Shown in pieces: positions 1 to 7,397 of a stretch of 64,000 bases of DNA (its first letter is position 1; each line of letters starts with the position of its first letter). The position numbers and the translations under genes were made by a program. This DNA is from Arthrobacter bussei. GTDB lineage: Bacteria; Actinomycetota; Actinomycetes; Actinomycetales; Micrococcaceae. The notes under the pieces were generated by a model. The model had not been told where the DNA came from and ran no database searches. It worked only from the letters and a program-made list of their open reading frames with translations. Location of the stretch: positions 868,001-932,000 of the forward strand of contig NZ_VJXX01000001.1 in NCBI RefSeq assembly GCF_009377195.2. Reading direction: 5' to 3'.

Positions 1-850
1 CGCTGAGCTTCACCTGGCCCTCGAGACCGGCAGGATAGCGCGGTGCATCGGCTGGAAGCCCTGCGGCGACGTCCTCGGACACGATCGGGTTGGTGAAGAA
101 GGAGCCGGTGCTCCAGGTGTCGGGATCCGGTGTGTCGAGCACCATCCCCTTGCCGGCACGGAGGCGCAGGACCGCCCGGCGGACATCGTTCGCGTAGGCC
201 CGTTCCCCCACCCCGATACCCAGGGCGCGCGCGAGTTCCGCGTACCGCACGGGCTTGCTCATCCGGCCGAGACCGAGCTGGAACTCCACCGAGAGGACCA
301 CGTAGCGGGGAGACCCGCCGACAGTGCTGCGCTTCAGGAGCGAGTCCCGGTAGCCGAACCCGAGCTCGAAGTTCGTGAAGCTCTTGATGCTGTCCGTCTC
401 GCGGTCGAAGGTGCGGACCGTCGCGATGGTCTGCGCCACGTCCGAGCCGTACGCGCCCACGTTCTGCACCGGCGTCGCCCCGGTGGAGCCCGGGATCCCG
501 GACAGCGCTTCCAGACCGGAGAACGCGTGGAGCACGGTGTAGCGGACGAGGTCGTCCCAGTCGTGGCCGGCCTGCACCTTGACCATGACCCCGCCGCAGG
601 TGGCGTCGTCGTCGTCCACGGTGAACCCCGAGGACGTGATGCGCACGACGGTCCCGTCGAAGCCGTCGTCGCCGATCAGCAGGTTCGATCCCCCGCTCAC
701 GATCAGCAGCGGCTCGCCCGCTGCGTCCGCCGCCCGGACGGCCGCCACGATCTCCTGCTCGGTACCCGCCTCCACGAGGGTCCGGGCGGCACCGCCCACG
801 CGCGCGGTGGTGAGGTCGGCCAGGCGTGGGCCGGTCACGGGGGCGCTCAC
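1..850 (-). CDS. murB: UDP-N-acetylmuramate dehydrogenase (MurB), C-terminus cut by window edge
   Basis: Reduces UDP-N-acetylglucosamine enolpyruvate to UDP-N-acetylmuramate with FAD and NADPH in cytoplasmic peptidoglycan precursor synthesis. About 283 codons are visible, beginning at a GTG. The FAD-binding motif GGSNLL is near residues 53-58, the PGSTGATPVQNVGAYG pyrophosphate loop near 120-135, YRDS near 167-170, and the STGSFFTNP block that carries the family's catalytic serine lies near residue 240. The last part, with the conserved glutamate, is outside the window. The start GTG overlaps the stop of the upstream dehydratase gene (GTGA, 4 bases), so translation is probably coupled. The family call is secure. 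Confidence 0.95.
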   Translation of the reverse strand, partial: MSAPVTGPRLADLTTARVGGAARTLVEAGTEQEIVAAVRAADAAGEPLLIVSGGSNLLIGDDGFDGTVVRITSSGFTVDDDDATCGGVMVKVQAGHDWDDLVRYTVLHAFSGLEALSGIPGSTGATPVQNVGAYGSDVAQTIATVRTFDRETDSIKSFTNFELGFGYRDSLLKRSTVGGSPRYVVLSVEFQLGLGRMSKPVRYAELARALGIGVGERAYANDVRRAVLRLRAGKGMVLDTPDPDTWSTGSFFTNPIVSEDVAAGLPADAPRYPAGLEGQVKLS

Positions 851-1287
851 GGCAGCCTCACCACGGCCTGCGCCTTCACGAGGACCTTCTGACCGCCGTA
901 GGTGACGGTCAGGTCGATGCGCGCGGTCGACCGCTCGGCGTCGAGCGCGCCCACCGTGCCGGTCACCTCGACGACGGCACCCGGCTCGCCGGGCCGGGCC
1001 GTGGTGTCCTCGACGACCACGGGCTTGGTGAAGCGCGTCTGGTAGTCCACGACGGCGGCCGGATCCCCGCACCAGTCGGTGACCAGCTGGACGGAGGCAC
1101 CCATGGTGAACATGCCGTGGGCGATGACGCCGGGGAGGCCGACTCCCTCCGCGAACGACTGGTTCCAGTGGATCGGGTTGAGGTCCCCGGACGCTCCGGC
1201 ATAGCGGACGAGATCCTGCCGCGTGACGTCGATGGTGCGGGTACCGATCTGCTGACCGACCTCGAGGGTGGCGAATCGTGCGCTCAT
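847..1287 (-). CDS. MaoC-type hot-dog dehydratase (HadB-like)
   Basis: A 146-residue single hot-dog-fold (R)-specific hydratase/dehydratase. The hydratase signature G-D-x-N-P-I-H is visible around residues 34-40 (Asp35 and His40 as the catalytic pair), followed by a GxIAHGM segment. It begins two bases after the stop of the FAS1-like partner gene and overlaps murB by 4 bases. In Actinobacteria such an A-B pair forms a heterodimeric beta-hydroxyacyl-ACP dehydratase, B carrying the catalytic residues; the substrate here cannot be read from sequence. Expected in the cytoplasm, in fatty-acid or acyl-CoA metabolism. Confidence 0.9.
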   Translation of the reverse strand: MSARFATLEVGQQIGTRTIDVTRQDLVRYAGASGDLNPIHWNQSFAEGVGLPGVIAHGMFTMGASVQLVTDWCGDPAAVVDYQTRFTKPVVVEDTTARPGEPGAVVEVTGTVGALDAERSTARIDLTVTYGGQKVLVKAQAVVRLP

Positions 1288-1289
1288 GG

Positions 1290-1739
1290 CTACTGGTCCT
1301 CTCCGCGGACGAGGAGCGACGACGTCGTCGTCGCCGTGTGGATGCCGTCGACCGTCGAGATCTCGGCGCGCGTGGTGATCATCGCGCCCCCGCCCATGGC
1401 ACGGACCTGGTCCACGTGCAGTTCGGCGACCAGTTCGTCACCGGCGACGATGGGACGGTGGTGGACGAAGCGCTGGTCCGCGTGGACCACGCGCGTGAAG
1501 TCGATGCCCGCGCTCGGGTCCGCGATCAGCTGAGCATCCGCCCGCTGCGCGACGACGATCGCGAAGGTCGGCGGCGCGACGAGGTCGGCGTGTCCGAGCG
1601 CCACCGCTGCGTCGACGTCGAAGTGTGCGGCGTGCGTCGCCTTGACGGCCCGGGCGAAGTCGCGGATGGCCTCGCGTCCCACGGAGTAGGTCTCACCCGC
1701 AGGGTAGCTGCGTCCCTGCAGGTCTGGGTCGATGGTCAA
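1290..1739 (-). CDS. MaoC/FAS1-type dehydratase N-domain protein (HadA-like)
   Basis: A 149-residue protein of the UPF0336/FAS1-like hot-dog family, partner of the downstream MaoC protein. It has the typical N-terminal YSVGREAIRDFARAV segment, a central PPTF block and a VHADQRFVHHRP segment, and lacks the complete D-x4-H hydratase motif, as expected for the non-catalytic, substrate-binding subunit. The start is a TTG at 1739-1737: a GGAGGA ribosome site at 1745-1750 sits just upstream and no ATG or GTG is better placed. Transcribed with the MaoC gene and murB. Confidence 0.88.
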   Translation of the reverse strand: MTIDPDLQGRSYPAGETYSVGREAIRDFARAVKATHAAHFDVDAAVALGHADLVAPPTFAIVVAQRADAQLIADPSAGIDFTRVVHADQRFVHHRPIVAGDELVAELHVDQVRAMGGGAMITTRAEISTVDGIHTATTTSSLLVRGEDQ

Positions 1740-1744
1740 TGGAT

Positions 1745-1750
1745 CCTCCG
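1745..1750 (-). promoter_or_regulatory. Ribosome binding site GGAGGA deciding a TTG start
   Basis: Read on the minus strand this is GGAGGA, four bases before TTG 1739. It is the only good Shine-Dalgarno sequence near the N-terminus of the HadA-like gene and supports TTG initiation. Confidence 0.6.
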
Positions 1751-1809
1751 ATGGAAGGGGACAGGATGGACGGCCGCGCCGGGCGGAACCGGCGGAAGGA
1801 GCCGGGGTC

Positions 1810-2040
1810 TCAGCTGCGGTCCCGCAGGCGGCGGCGCGTGTCCCGGGACCGCACCACCATGCCGGCGAGGTGGCAGACCATACCGGCGACGATGATCGGG
1901 ATCGCCGTGAAGACGAGGACGCTCTGGTCGGTCGCCGCGCCGAGGACCGCGATGAGGATGCCGATACCCGTGGTCGCGAGTGCGGAGACCACCAGCTTCC
2001 GGTACAGGTCCGAGCCGGTCTCCCAGGGCGTGTTCAGCAT
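1810..2040 (-). CDS. Small two-helix membrane protein, unknown function
   Basis: A 76-residue protein I do not recognise as a named family. Two hydrophobic segments are visible, about residues 16-36 and 40-62, with a short N-terminus and a basic Arg-rich C-terminal tail (RSRDTRRRLRDRS). By the positive-inside rule the tail should be cytoplasmic. It lies upstream of the dehydratase genes on the same strand, about 70 bases away, and may share their transcript. Confidence 0.6.
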   Translation of the reverse strand: MLNTPWETGSDLYRKLVVSALATTGIGILIAVLGAATDQSVLVFTAIPIIVAGMVCHLAGMVVRSRDTRRRLRDRS

Positions 2041-2085
2041 GATGCGATTCTACCGCCGTCCGCGCCGCTGCCGACGGGCGGGACG

Positions 2086-3027
2086 TCAGAAGAGCGACTC
2101 CTGCACGGCCGGGACGGGCGTGCTGAAGTCCCCGAGGCGGAGGCGCCTGCCCTTCAGTTGCGCGAGATCGACGACGAACAGCACCTCGGTGCCGTCGATC
2201 GCGACCAGCGCCGAGGGGCCGAGGACCTGACGCACCGTGAACCCGTGCCGACCCTGCGTCAGAGGCTCGGGGTAGGGCTGGAGGGCGGGGTGCCCGAGGA
2301 CGGCGTGCCAGGAGGGCGGCGGCTCGAACTCCTCGTGCACCACCTCGTAACCCTCGATTCCCAGACCACCTTCGAGCAGGCCCCGCGTCGCCAGGGCGAA
2401 CCCGTCGTTGAGGTGCTCGAGCCGGGCCGCCGGCAGTGGCGCGCAGAGGGAAGCGGCCTTGGCTCCGGACCTCACCGCCTGCTGCAGGCCGACGGTCCGC
2501 GTGACCTCGTCCTCGAGGACCCGCACCACGCGGCCGTCCGCTGCGTGCGCCACGAACTGCGCCACCACGGCGCCCTGCTCCACGAGGCGCGCGCGCTTGC
2601 GCAGGTGCGATGCCGTCCCCACCTTGGTGACGCCGTCGGCGAAGGTCGCGACGTACAGCCAGTGCGGCTGCTCGAGATAGCGCTTGAGCCCGGCGGGGGC
2701 GATCCCCGAGCGGTGGATGTCATGCATGAACCGCAGATCGTCCTGCACGAAGCACCGGCCGCACTGGTGGCCCCTGTCCGCCGGCGCCTGGTCGACGCAG
2801 CGCACCCACGTGCGGTCGTCGCGGCCGTGCACGCGGTGGAACCCGAGGCAGTAGCGGTCCTTCGCGGCGACCTCGAAGGCCACCCGGGTGCCGGCGTCGA
2901 GCTGGAGATCCCCGTCCGGGACGACCGGGACGTTCTTCGCCGCGCCCTGCCCGGGCACGGCATGCAGCGACAGGGCGGGGACCGAGGCCCCCCAGGTCGG
3001 GCCGCCGCAGAGGAGGATCGGAGTCAT
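2086..3027 (-). CDS. DUF2797 family protein
   Basis: A 313-residue cytoplasmic protein of the uncharacterised DUF2797 family. A cysteine/histidine-rich stretch (YCLGFH, WVRCVD, HQCGRC; about residues 58-95) looks like a zinc site. It is followed by a conserved segment HWLYVATFADG-VTKVGTA-RKRARLVEQGA that recalls the start of GIY-YIG-type nuclease domains; that resemblance is my inference. The ATG at 3027 is preceded at six bases by TAGGCT (3034-3039), so the message is probably leaderless. Function unknown. Confidence 0.85.
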   Translation of the reverse strand: MTPILLCGGPTWGASVPALSLHAVPGQGAAKNVPVVPDGDLQLDAGTRVAFEVAAKDRYCLGFHRVHGRDDRTWVRCVDQAPADRGHQCGRCFVQDDLRFMHDIHRSGIAPAGLKRYLEQPHWLYVATFADGVTKVGTASHLRKRARLVEQGAVVAQFVAHAADGRVVRVLEDEVTRTVGLQQAVRSGAKAASLCAPLPAARLEHLNDGFALATRGLLEGGLGIEGYEVVHEEFEPPPSWHAVLGHPALQPYPEPLTQGRHGFTVRQVLGPSALVAIDGTEVLFVVDLAQLKGRRLRLGDFSTPVPAVQESLF

Positions 3028-3033
3028 CGTCCA

Positions 3034-3039
3034 AGCCTA
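3034..3039 (-). promoter_or_regulatory. -10 box of a probable leaderless promoter
   Basis: TAGGCT on the minus strand, six bases before ATG 3027 of the DUF2797 gene. This spacing puts the transcription start on or next to the start codon. Confidence 0.5.
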
Positions 3040-3076
3040 GGCGCCACCGCCGACCTCCACGGGCCGCCCGGCGCGG

Positions 3077-4126
3077 TCAGGCCAGGACCCTGCTGAGGTC
3101 GTAGGCTGCGGGGATCTCGAGCTGGTCGAACGTACAGGAATCGGCGTCGCGATCGGGCCGCCAGCGCTCGAACTGCACCGTGTGCCGGAAACGGGAGCCC
3201 TCCATCTGGTCGTACCGCACCTCGACCACGCGGCGCGGGTGCAGCCGCACATAGGAGACGTCCTTGCCCGAGGCGAATCTGCTGCGCTCGGTGGCACCCC
3301 GCTGCACCTCGCCGTCGTCGTCCAGCATGACGTCCTGCTCGAGTTCGTCGACGAGTTCGAGCCGCCGCTTGGCGGAGAACGCCGAGATGCCGCCGACGTT
3401 CTGCAGCACGCCGTCCTCGTCGTACAGCCCGAGGAGCAGGGATCCGACGCCCTGGCCGGACGTGTGCACGCGGTACCCGAGGACCACGGTGTCCGCGCTG
3501 CGGTGGTGCTTGACCTTGAGCATGCGGCGCTTGTTCGGCTCGTAGGCGGACGCGAGGGGCTTGGCCACCACGCCGTCGAGCCCCGCGCCCTCGAATTCGA
3601 CGAGCCAGCGGCGCGCAAGCCCGACGTCGCGCGTGACCTGGGAGAGGTGGATCGCTCCGCCGAAGGACCGGCCGATGCCCTCCAGCGCCTCGCGCCGGTC
3701 GCGGAAGGGCAGTCCGGTGAGGTCGGTCTCGTCGATGGCGAGGAGATCGAAGGCGACGAACGAGGACGGCGTCCGGGCCGCCAGCAGCCTGATGCGGCTC
3801 TCCGCGGGATGGATGCGCTGGGAGAGGGCTTCCCAGTCGAGGCGCTCGGCCCCCGGTTCACCGCGGCGCACCACGATCTCACCGTCGACCACGCACCGCT
3901 CCGGCAGGTGCTCGAGCAGGGCGTCGACGAGTTCGGGGAAGTAGCGCGTGAGCATCTTCGACCCGCGGCTGCCGATCTCGCAGGTCCCGTCCTGGATGCG
4001 GATGATCGCGCGGAAGCCGTCCCACTTCGGTTCGTAGACGAGCCCGCCCGGCACGCTGTCCTGGTCCGGCACGGCGTCGACGGCCTTGGCCAGCATCGGT
4101 TGGAGGGGGAACGGCAGCTCTGTCAT
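3077..4126 (-). CDS. ATP-dependent DNA ligase, LigC-like
   Basis: A 349-residue ligase made of an adenylation domain (about 1-220) and an OB-fold domain (about 220-349), without polymerase or nuclease modules, hence LigC-like rather than full LigD. Motif I EPKWDGFR is at about residues 32-39, Lys34 being the expected AMP acceptor. DGEIVV (motif III), DGVVAKPL (motif IV) and LKVKH (motif V) follow in order. An upstream in-frame ATG at 4180 exists, but the family's usual start, MTELPFPLQPMLA, is at 4126. Role: nick sealing in base-excision or end-joining repair. Confidence 0.9.
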   Translation of the reverse strand: MTELPFPLQPMLAKAVDAVPDQDSVPGGLVYEPKWDGFRAIIRIQDGTCEIGSRGSKMLTRYFPELVDALLEHLPERCVVDGEIVVRRGEPGAERLDWEALSQRIHPAESRIRLLAARTPSSFVAFDLLAIDETDLTGLPFRDRREALEGIGRSFGGAIHLSQVTRDVGLARRWLVEFEGAGLDGVVAKPLASAYEPNKRRMLKVKHHRSADTVVLGYRVHTSGQGVGSLLLGLYDEDGVLQNVGGISAFSAKRRLELVDELEQDVMLDDDGEVQRGATERSRFASGKDVSYVRLHPRRVVEVRYDQMEGSRFRHTVQFERWRPDRDADSCTFDQLEIPAAYDLSRVLA

Positions 4127-4207
4127 GCCCTGATCCTGTCGCATCGGAGGCGGATCAGGCCAGCCGCCTCCCTCGCACACCGTGGACCGGTGAAGGTCCG
4201 GTCACGC

Positions 4208-4241
4208 GAACGGCGACCCGGAGGAACCCGGGTCGCCGTTC
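4208..4241 (-). terminator. Rho-independent-type hairpin after the DJ-1 gene
   Basis: A 14-bp perfect stem (gaacggcgacccgg with its complement) and a 6-base loop, just past the DJ-1/PfpI stop on the minus strand. There is no strong U-tract, as is common in high-GC Actinobacteria. Confidence 0.65.
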
Positions 4242-4261
4242 AGGGGCATCTCGCCGTCGAC

Positions 4262-4828
4262 TCAGACGGTCTGGCCCTCGTGCGGGCCTTCCTCGATCTC
4301 CTCCAGGAGCTTGTCGTTGAAGGCCTCGAGGTCGCCGGGGTTGCGGCTGGTGACCAGTCCCTGGTCCACGACCACCTCCTCGTCGCTCCAGTTGGCGCCG
4401 GCGTTCTTCAGGTCGGTGGCCAGGGTGTGGAAGGACGTCAGGTCACGGCCATCGACCACGCCCGCCTCGATGAGCAGCCAGGGCCCGTGGCAGATGGAGG
4501 CGACGGGCTTGTGCTGCTCGAAGAAGGCGCGGGCGAAACGCTGGGCGTCCGTGTCGACGCGCAGGAAGTCGGCGTTGACGACGCCGCCGGGGAGCACCAG
4601 TGCGTCGTAGTCCTCCGCCCTGGCGTCGGAGACCGCTAGGTCGACGTCGAAGGTGTCACCCTTGTCCATGCCGTTGAAACCCTGCAGCGGCCCCGCTGCG
4701 GGCGAGACGAGCGTGGGCACGCCGCCCGCTTCCTTGACCGCCTCCCAGGGGCTGGTGAGCTCGATCTGCTCCACCCCGTCGGTCAGCAGGAAGGCGACCT
4801 TCTTGCCTGAGATGTCGTGTGTGGACAT
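4262..4828 (-). CDS. DJ-1/PfpI-family class I glutamine amidotransferase-like protein
   Basis: A 188-residue cytoplasmic protein of the PfpI/YhbO group. The nucleophile elbow SICHGPWLLIEAG holds Cys113 and His114, and the acidic partner lies in LTDGVEQIEL (Glu20). LVLPGGVVNADFLR is the other family landmark. Proposed family roles are protein deglycase, peptidase or stress protection; none is provable here. I chose MSTHDISGKK at 4828 over the in-frame ATG at 4900, because the extra 24 residues lack homology to the fold and SD-like GGGAGAA precedes 4828. It is monocistronic between a terminator and the ParA-like gene. Confidence 0.9.
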   Translation of the reverse strand: MSTHDISGKKVAFLLTDGVEQIELTSPWEAVKEAGGVPTLVSPAAGPLQGFNGMDKGDTFDVDLAVSDARAEDYDALVLPGGVVNADFLRVDTDAQRFARAFFEQHKPVASICHGPWLLIEAGVVDGRDLTSFHTLATDLKNAGANWSDEEVVVDQGLVTSRNPGDLEAFNDKLLEEIEEGPHEGQTV

Positions 4829-4915
4829 GCTGTTCTCCCTTGCGTAGAGCGTGGCTGTCGTACGTCCACCCAGCCTAGGAACCAGCGAAGTGATAAGCAA
4901 GCTGAGTATCTGTTC

Positions 4916-6625
4916 TCAGAGCCCTTCCGAGACGGCGGCCGCGGCCGCGAGCCAGGCACGCTGCGTCGCCGGTCGCAGCGCGGAGAAGCGGATGCGCCCC
5001 TTGAGGAGCGCGATGTCGAACGGGATGGTCACGGCGCGTCGAGCCAGGTCCCCGAAACCGTCGGCGATCGCCTGGGCCTGGGCCTGCGTCCCGTTCTTGT
5101 CCGACTGGCTGACGACGACGACGGCCCGCTCCGACAGCTCGCCATAGCGACCGCCCCGCGCACGCAGCGCCTCGAGCAGCAGCGCACCCGCCTCGGCGTG
5201 CTCCTCCAGGGTCGTGGTGGCGATGACGAGCTGGTCCGTGTGGTGGATCATGCGGAGCCAGCGCTCGGCCGTCTCGTCGTTCCCCGAATCGATGACGTTC
5301 AGCCTGAAGTACTTGGACGCGACCTCGTGCAGGGCGTCGAAGTCCCTGGAGGTCACCTTCTGCTGGGTGGCGAGGACGTCCGGCTTGGACCGAAGGACGT
5401 CGAACTTGTCCGCCGTCTGGTGGTGGACGTAGCGCGCCAGGAGGGCCGATTGCGCGGACGGCGCGAGGAGGGCGTCCGTCTGCGGGAGGAGGTCGAGGAC
5501 GGTCGCCTCGTGCGGGCCCTGCTCGGTCCGCCATCCGAGCGTGCCGCGGGTCTCGTTGTTGTCCCAGGCCAGGACGGGCGCCCCGCCATTGCGGGCGAAC
5601 ACCGCCGCGAGCATCACCGTGGTGGGTGTCTTGTTCGCCCCGCCCTTGCCGTTCGCCACGGCGATCGTGCGGGGGCCCGGCCAGTGCCGGCTGACCGCCG
5701 CGACGTCCTCGCGCATCGAGAGTTCGGCAGGGGACGGGGCCATGCGCATGCCGAGCCGTGAGAGGACGCCGCGGAGGCCCGTCTCGGCGGGAACCACGGC
5801 GGTGTCGGCGGAGAGGAAGGACTTGCGGCCGTCCCTCGGACGCAGCCCCGTCGCCGCGGTGGACGCCGCCATGGCGGCGAACTGCCCGGAGGCCTCGCCC
5901 GCGGCCGGGGAGACTGCGGTCTGTGACGCTGGTGCGGGGGCGGCCGGGGCGGCTGCCGCGGGTGACGCTGGTGCGGAGGCGGCCGCGGCGGCTGCCGCCT
6001 GGGCGCCGGAGGAACTGGAGGCGACCGGGGATTGGACACCGGACACCGGGGCGGGCGGGCTGGGAAAGGCTTGGGGCGTCGGGGACGGCTGGGGCACCGG
6101 GGACGCCGCCGGGGAGACCGAGGGGGTCCCGCCGACCGCGCCCGCGGCAGGACGACCAGGCACCGTCGGCTGGGGACCGGTGGAAATCGGGTCCTGGAGC
6201 ATCCCGCCACCCCTCGCAGCATCTCTGTCCGGCTCCTCGATCGGCCCGGGAGAGGACACCGAGATACGGACCGGACCGGGGGCCGGCGCCTCGAAGACCG
6301 GGACCCCCACGGGTCCGCGCATAGAGGACGACGCGCTGACGCCCGGCGTCGGACCGTCCGACGTGAGACCGCTCGGCGCCCCTGGTGCGGGCGACGTGGA
6401 GGATGCAGGGGTGGTCGAGGACGGTGCCCGACGGACCGTCAGGTCGACGTCGTCGTCAGGGTGCGGAGCACTGCCCGTCGGGGCGTCGGCGCCGACCGTG
6501 TCCCCGGGAGCGAAACGGTCGACGAAGCGGGGCGGGCCCGCGTCCGAGGCGGCCCGGCGTCGTCGTGCGCCTCCCGTCCCCTCCGAGGCGTCGTCCGGCA
6601 TCCAGGCAGACTGGTCTTGCGTCAT
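4916..6625 (-). CDS. MinD/ParA-like ATPase with long Pro/Ala-rich N-terminus and atypical P-loop
   Basis: A 569-residue protein. The first ~290 residues are low-complexity (Pro, Ala, Ser, Gly with acidic patches) and probably disordered. The last ~245 form a deviant-Walker P-loop ATPase. The P-loop reads GKGGANKTPT (near residue 330), with Asn where MinD/ParA proteins normally have Gly, although both signature lysines are kept. A switch-like WDNNETRGTLGWRTE follows, then NVIDSGNDE in the Walker B position. Such proteins occur in Actinobacteria, some beside type VII secretion genes; no secretion gene is visible here. Likely a membrane- or partner-regulated ATPase; exact role unknown. Confidence 0.8.
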   Translation of the reverse strand: MTQDQSAWMPDDASEGTGGARRRRAASDAGPPRFVDRFAPGDTVGADAPTGSAPHPDDDVDLTVRRAPSSTTPASSTSPAPGAPSGLTSDGPTPGVSASSSMRGPVGVPVFEAPAPGPVRISVSSPGPIEEPDRDAARGGGMLQDPISTGPQPTVPGRPAAGAVGGTPSVSPAASPVPQPSPTPQAFPSPPAPVSGVQSPVASSSSGAQAAAAAAASAPASPAAAAPAAPAPASQTAVSPAAGEASGQFAAMAASTAATGLRPRDGRKSFLSADTAVVPAETGLRGVLSRLGMRMAPSPAELSMREDVAAVSRHWPGPRTIAVANGKGGANKTPTTVMLAAVFARNGGAPVLAWDNNETRGTLGWRTEQGPHEATVLDLLPQTDALLAPSAQSALLARYVHHQTADKFDVLRSKPDVLATQQKVTSRDFDALHEVASKYFRLNVIDSGNDETAERWLRMIHHTDQLVIATTTLEEHAEAGALLLEALRARGGRYGELSERAVVVVSQSDKNGTQAQAQAIADGFGDLARRAVTIPFDIALLKGRIRFSALRPATQRAWLAAAAAVSEGL

Positions 6626-6688
6626 TGGTGTTCCGTTCCCCCGCCGGCCCGCGACGGGCCGCTGTCAGTCGTTCCGACTGCGCTCATC

Positions 6689-7306
6689 CTATAAGGACGC
6701 CGACGGTGTGGTCCCGGCCCTGCCGGCACGCTGTGGACGCGCCCTGACATGCATCCGCTCCCCCTGCTTCCCGAACAGGCTGATGAACTCCACCGTGCGT
6801 CCGTCGGCGCTGGCGAACCAGTGCGGCGTATGCGTGTCGAATTCCGCAGCCTCCCCGGGCCCGAGCACGAAGTCGTTCTCCCCGAGCACGAGCCGCAGGG
6901 ATCCGTTGAGGATGTAGAGCCACTCGTAGCCCTCGTGGACCTGGGGGTCCGGGTCCGCGCCGCGTGCGTCCCCGGCGAGCACCATCTTGAACGCCTGGAC
7001 TCCACCCGGTCGTCTGGTCAGCGGGATCGCCGTGATGCCCCGGTGCTCGATCGGACGGAGGTGGATGCGCGGGTCCCCCGTGGGGGGTGCGCCCACGAGG
7101 TCGTCGAGGGGCACCCCGTAGAGCTTCGCGATGGGCAGGAGCAGTTCGAGGTTGGGGCGGCGCCGCCCCGCCTCGAGCCGGGAGAGGGTACTGACGGAGA
7201 CGCCCGACGCCTCGGACACCTCGGTCAGGGTCAGGTTCCGCTGGGCCCTCAGGGCGCGGAGCCGGGGTCCGACGGCGCCGAGGACCGCGTCGAGTTCAGT
7301 CGTCAT
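6689..7306 (-). CDS. XRE-family regulator with C-terminal cupin domain
   Basis: A 205-residue transcription factor: an HTH_3 domain at about residues 14-70 (LTEVSEASGVSVSTLSRLEAGRRRP) and a ligand-sensing cupin at about 110-185 (HEGYEWLYILNGSLRLVLGEN, then FVLGPGEAAEFDTHTPHWF). It is divergent from the flavoprotein gene at 7398; the 91-base gap holds a strong inverted repeat beside its start, so it probably controls itself and that gene. The ATG at 7306 is preferred to the codon at 7330, because the longer version would run through the repeat. Ligand unknown. Confidence 0.88.
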   Translation of the reverse strand: MTTELDAVLGAVGPRLRALRAQRNLTLTEVSEASGVSVSTLSRLEAGRRRPNLELLLPIAKLYGVPLDDLVGAPPTGDPRIHLRPIEHRGITAIPLTRRPGGVQAFKMVLAGDARGADPDPQVHEGYEWLYILNGSLRLVLGENDFVLGPGEAAEFDTHTPHWFASADGRTVEFISLFGKQGERMHVRARPQRAGRAGTTPSASL

Positions 7307-7328
7307 GCTGCTAGTTTGCCATAGCAGC
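7307..7328. promoter_or_regulatory. Inverted repeat, candidate operator of the XRE-cupin regulator
   Basis: Perfect 7-bp arms GCTGCTA (7307-7313) and TAGCAGC (7322-7328) with an 8-base spacer, directly against the regulator's start codon. A direct repeat TTTGCC at 7315-7320 and 7336-7341 is spaced 21 bases, about two helical turns. Confidence 0.55.
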
Positions 7329-7397
7329 AAGATACTTTGCCCTTCTGGTCGTACCTGCGGATGCTTGATCTACCAGTACTTCCGAAGGAGAACGCGC

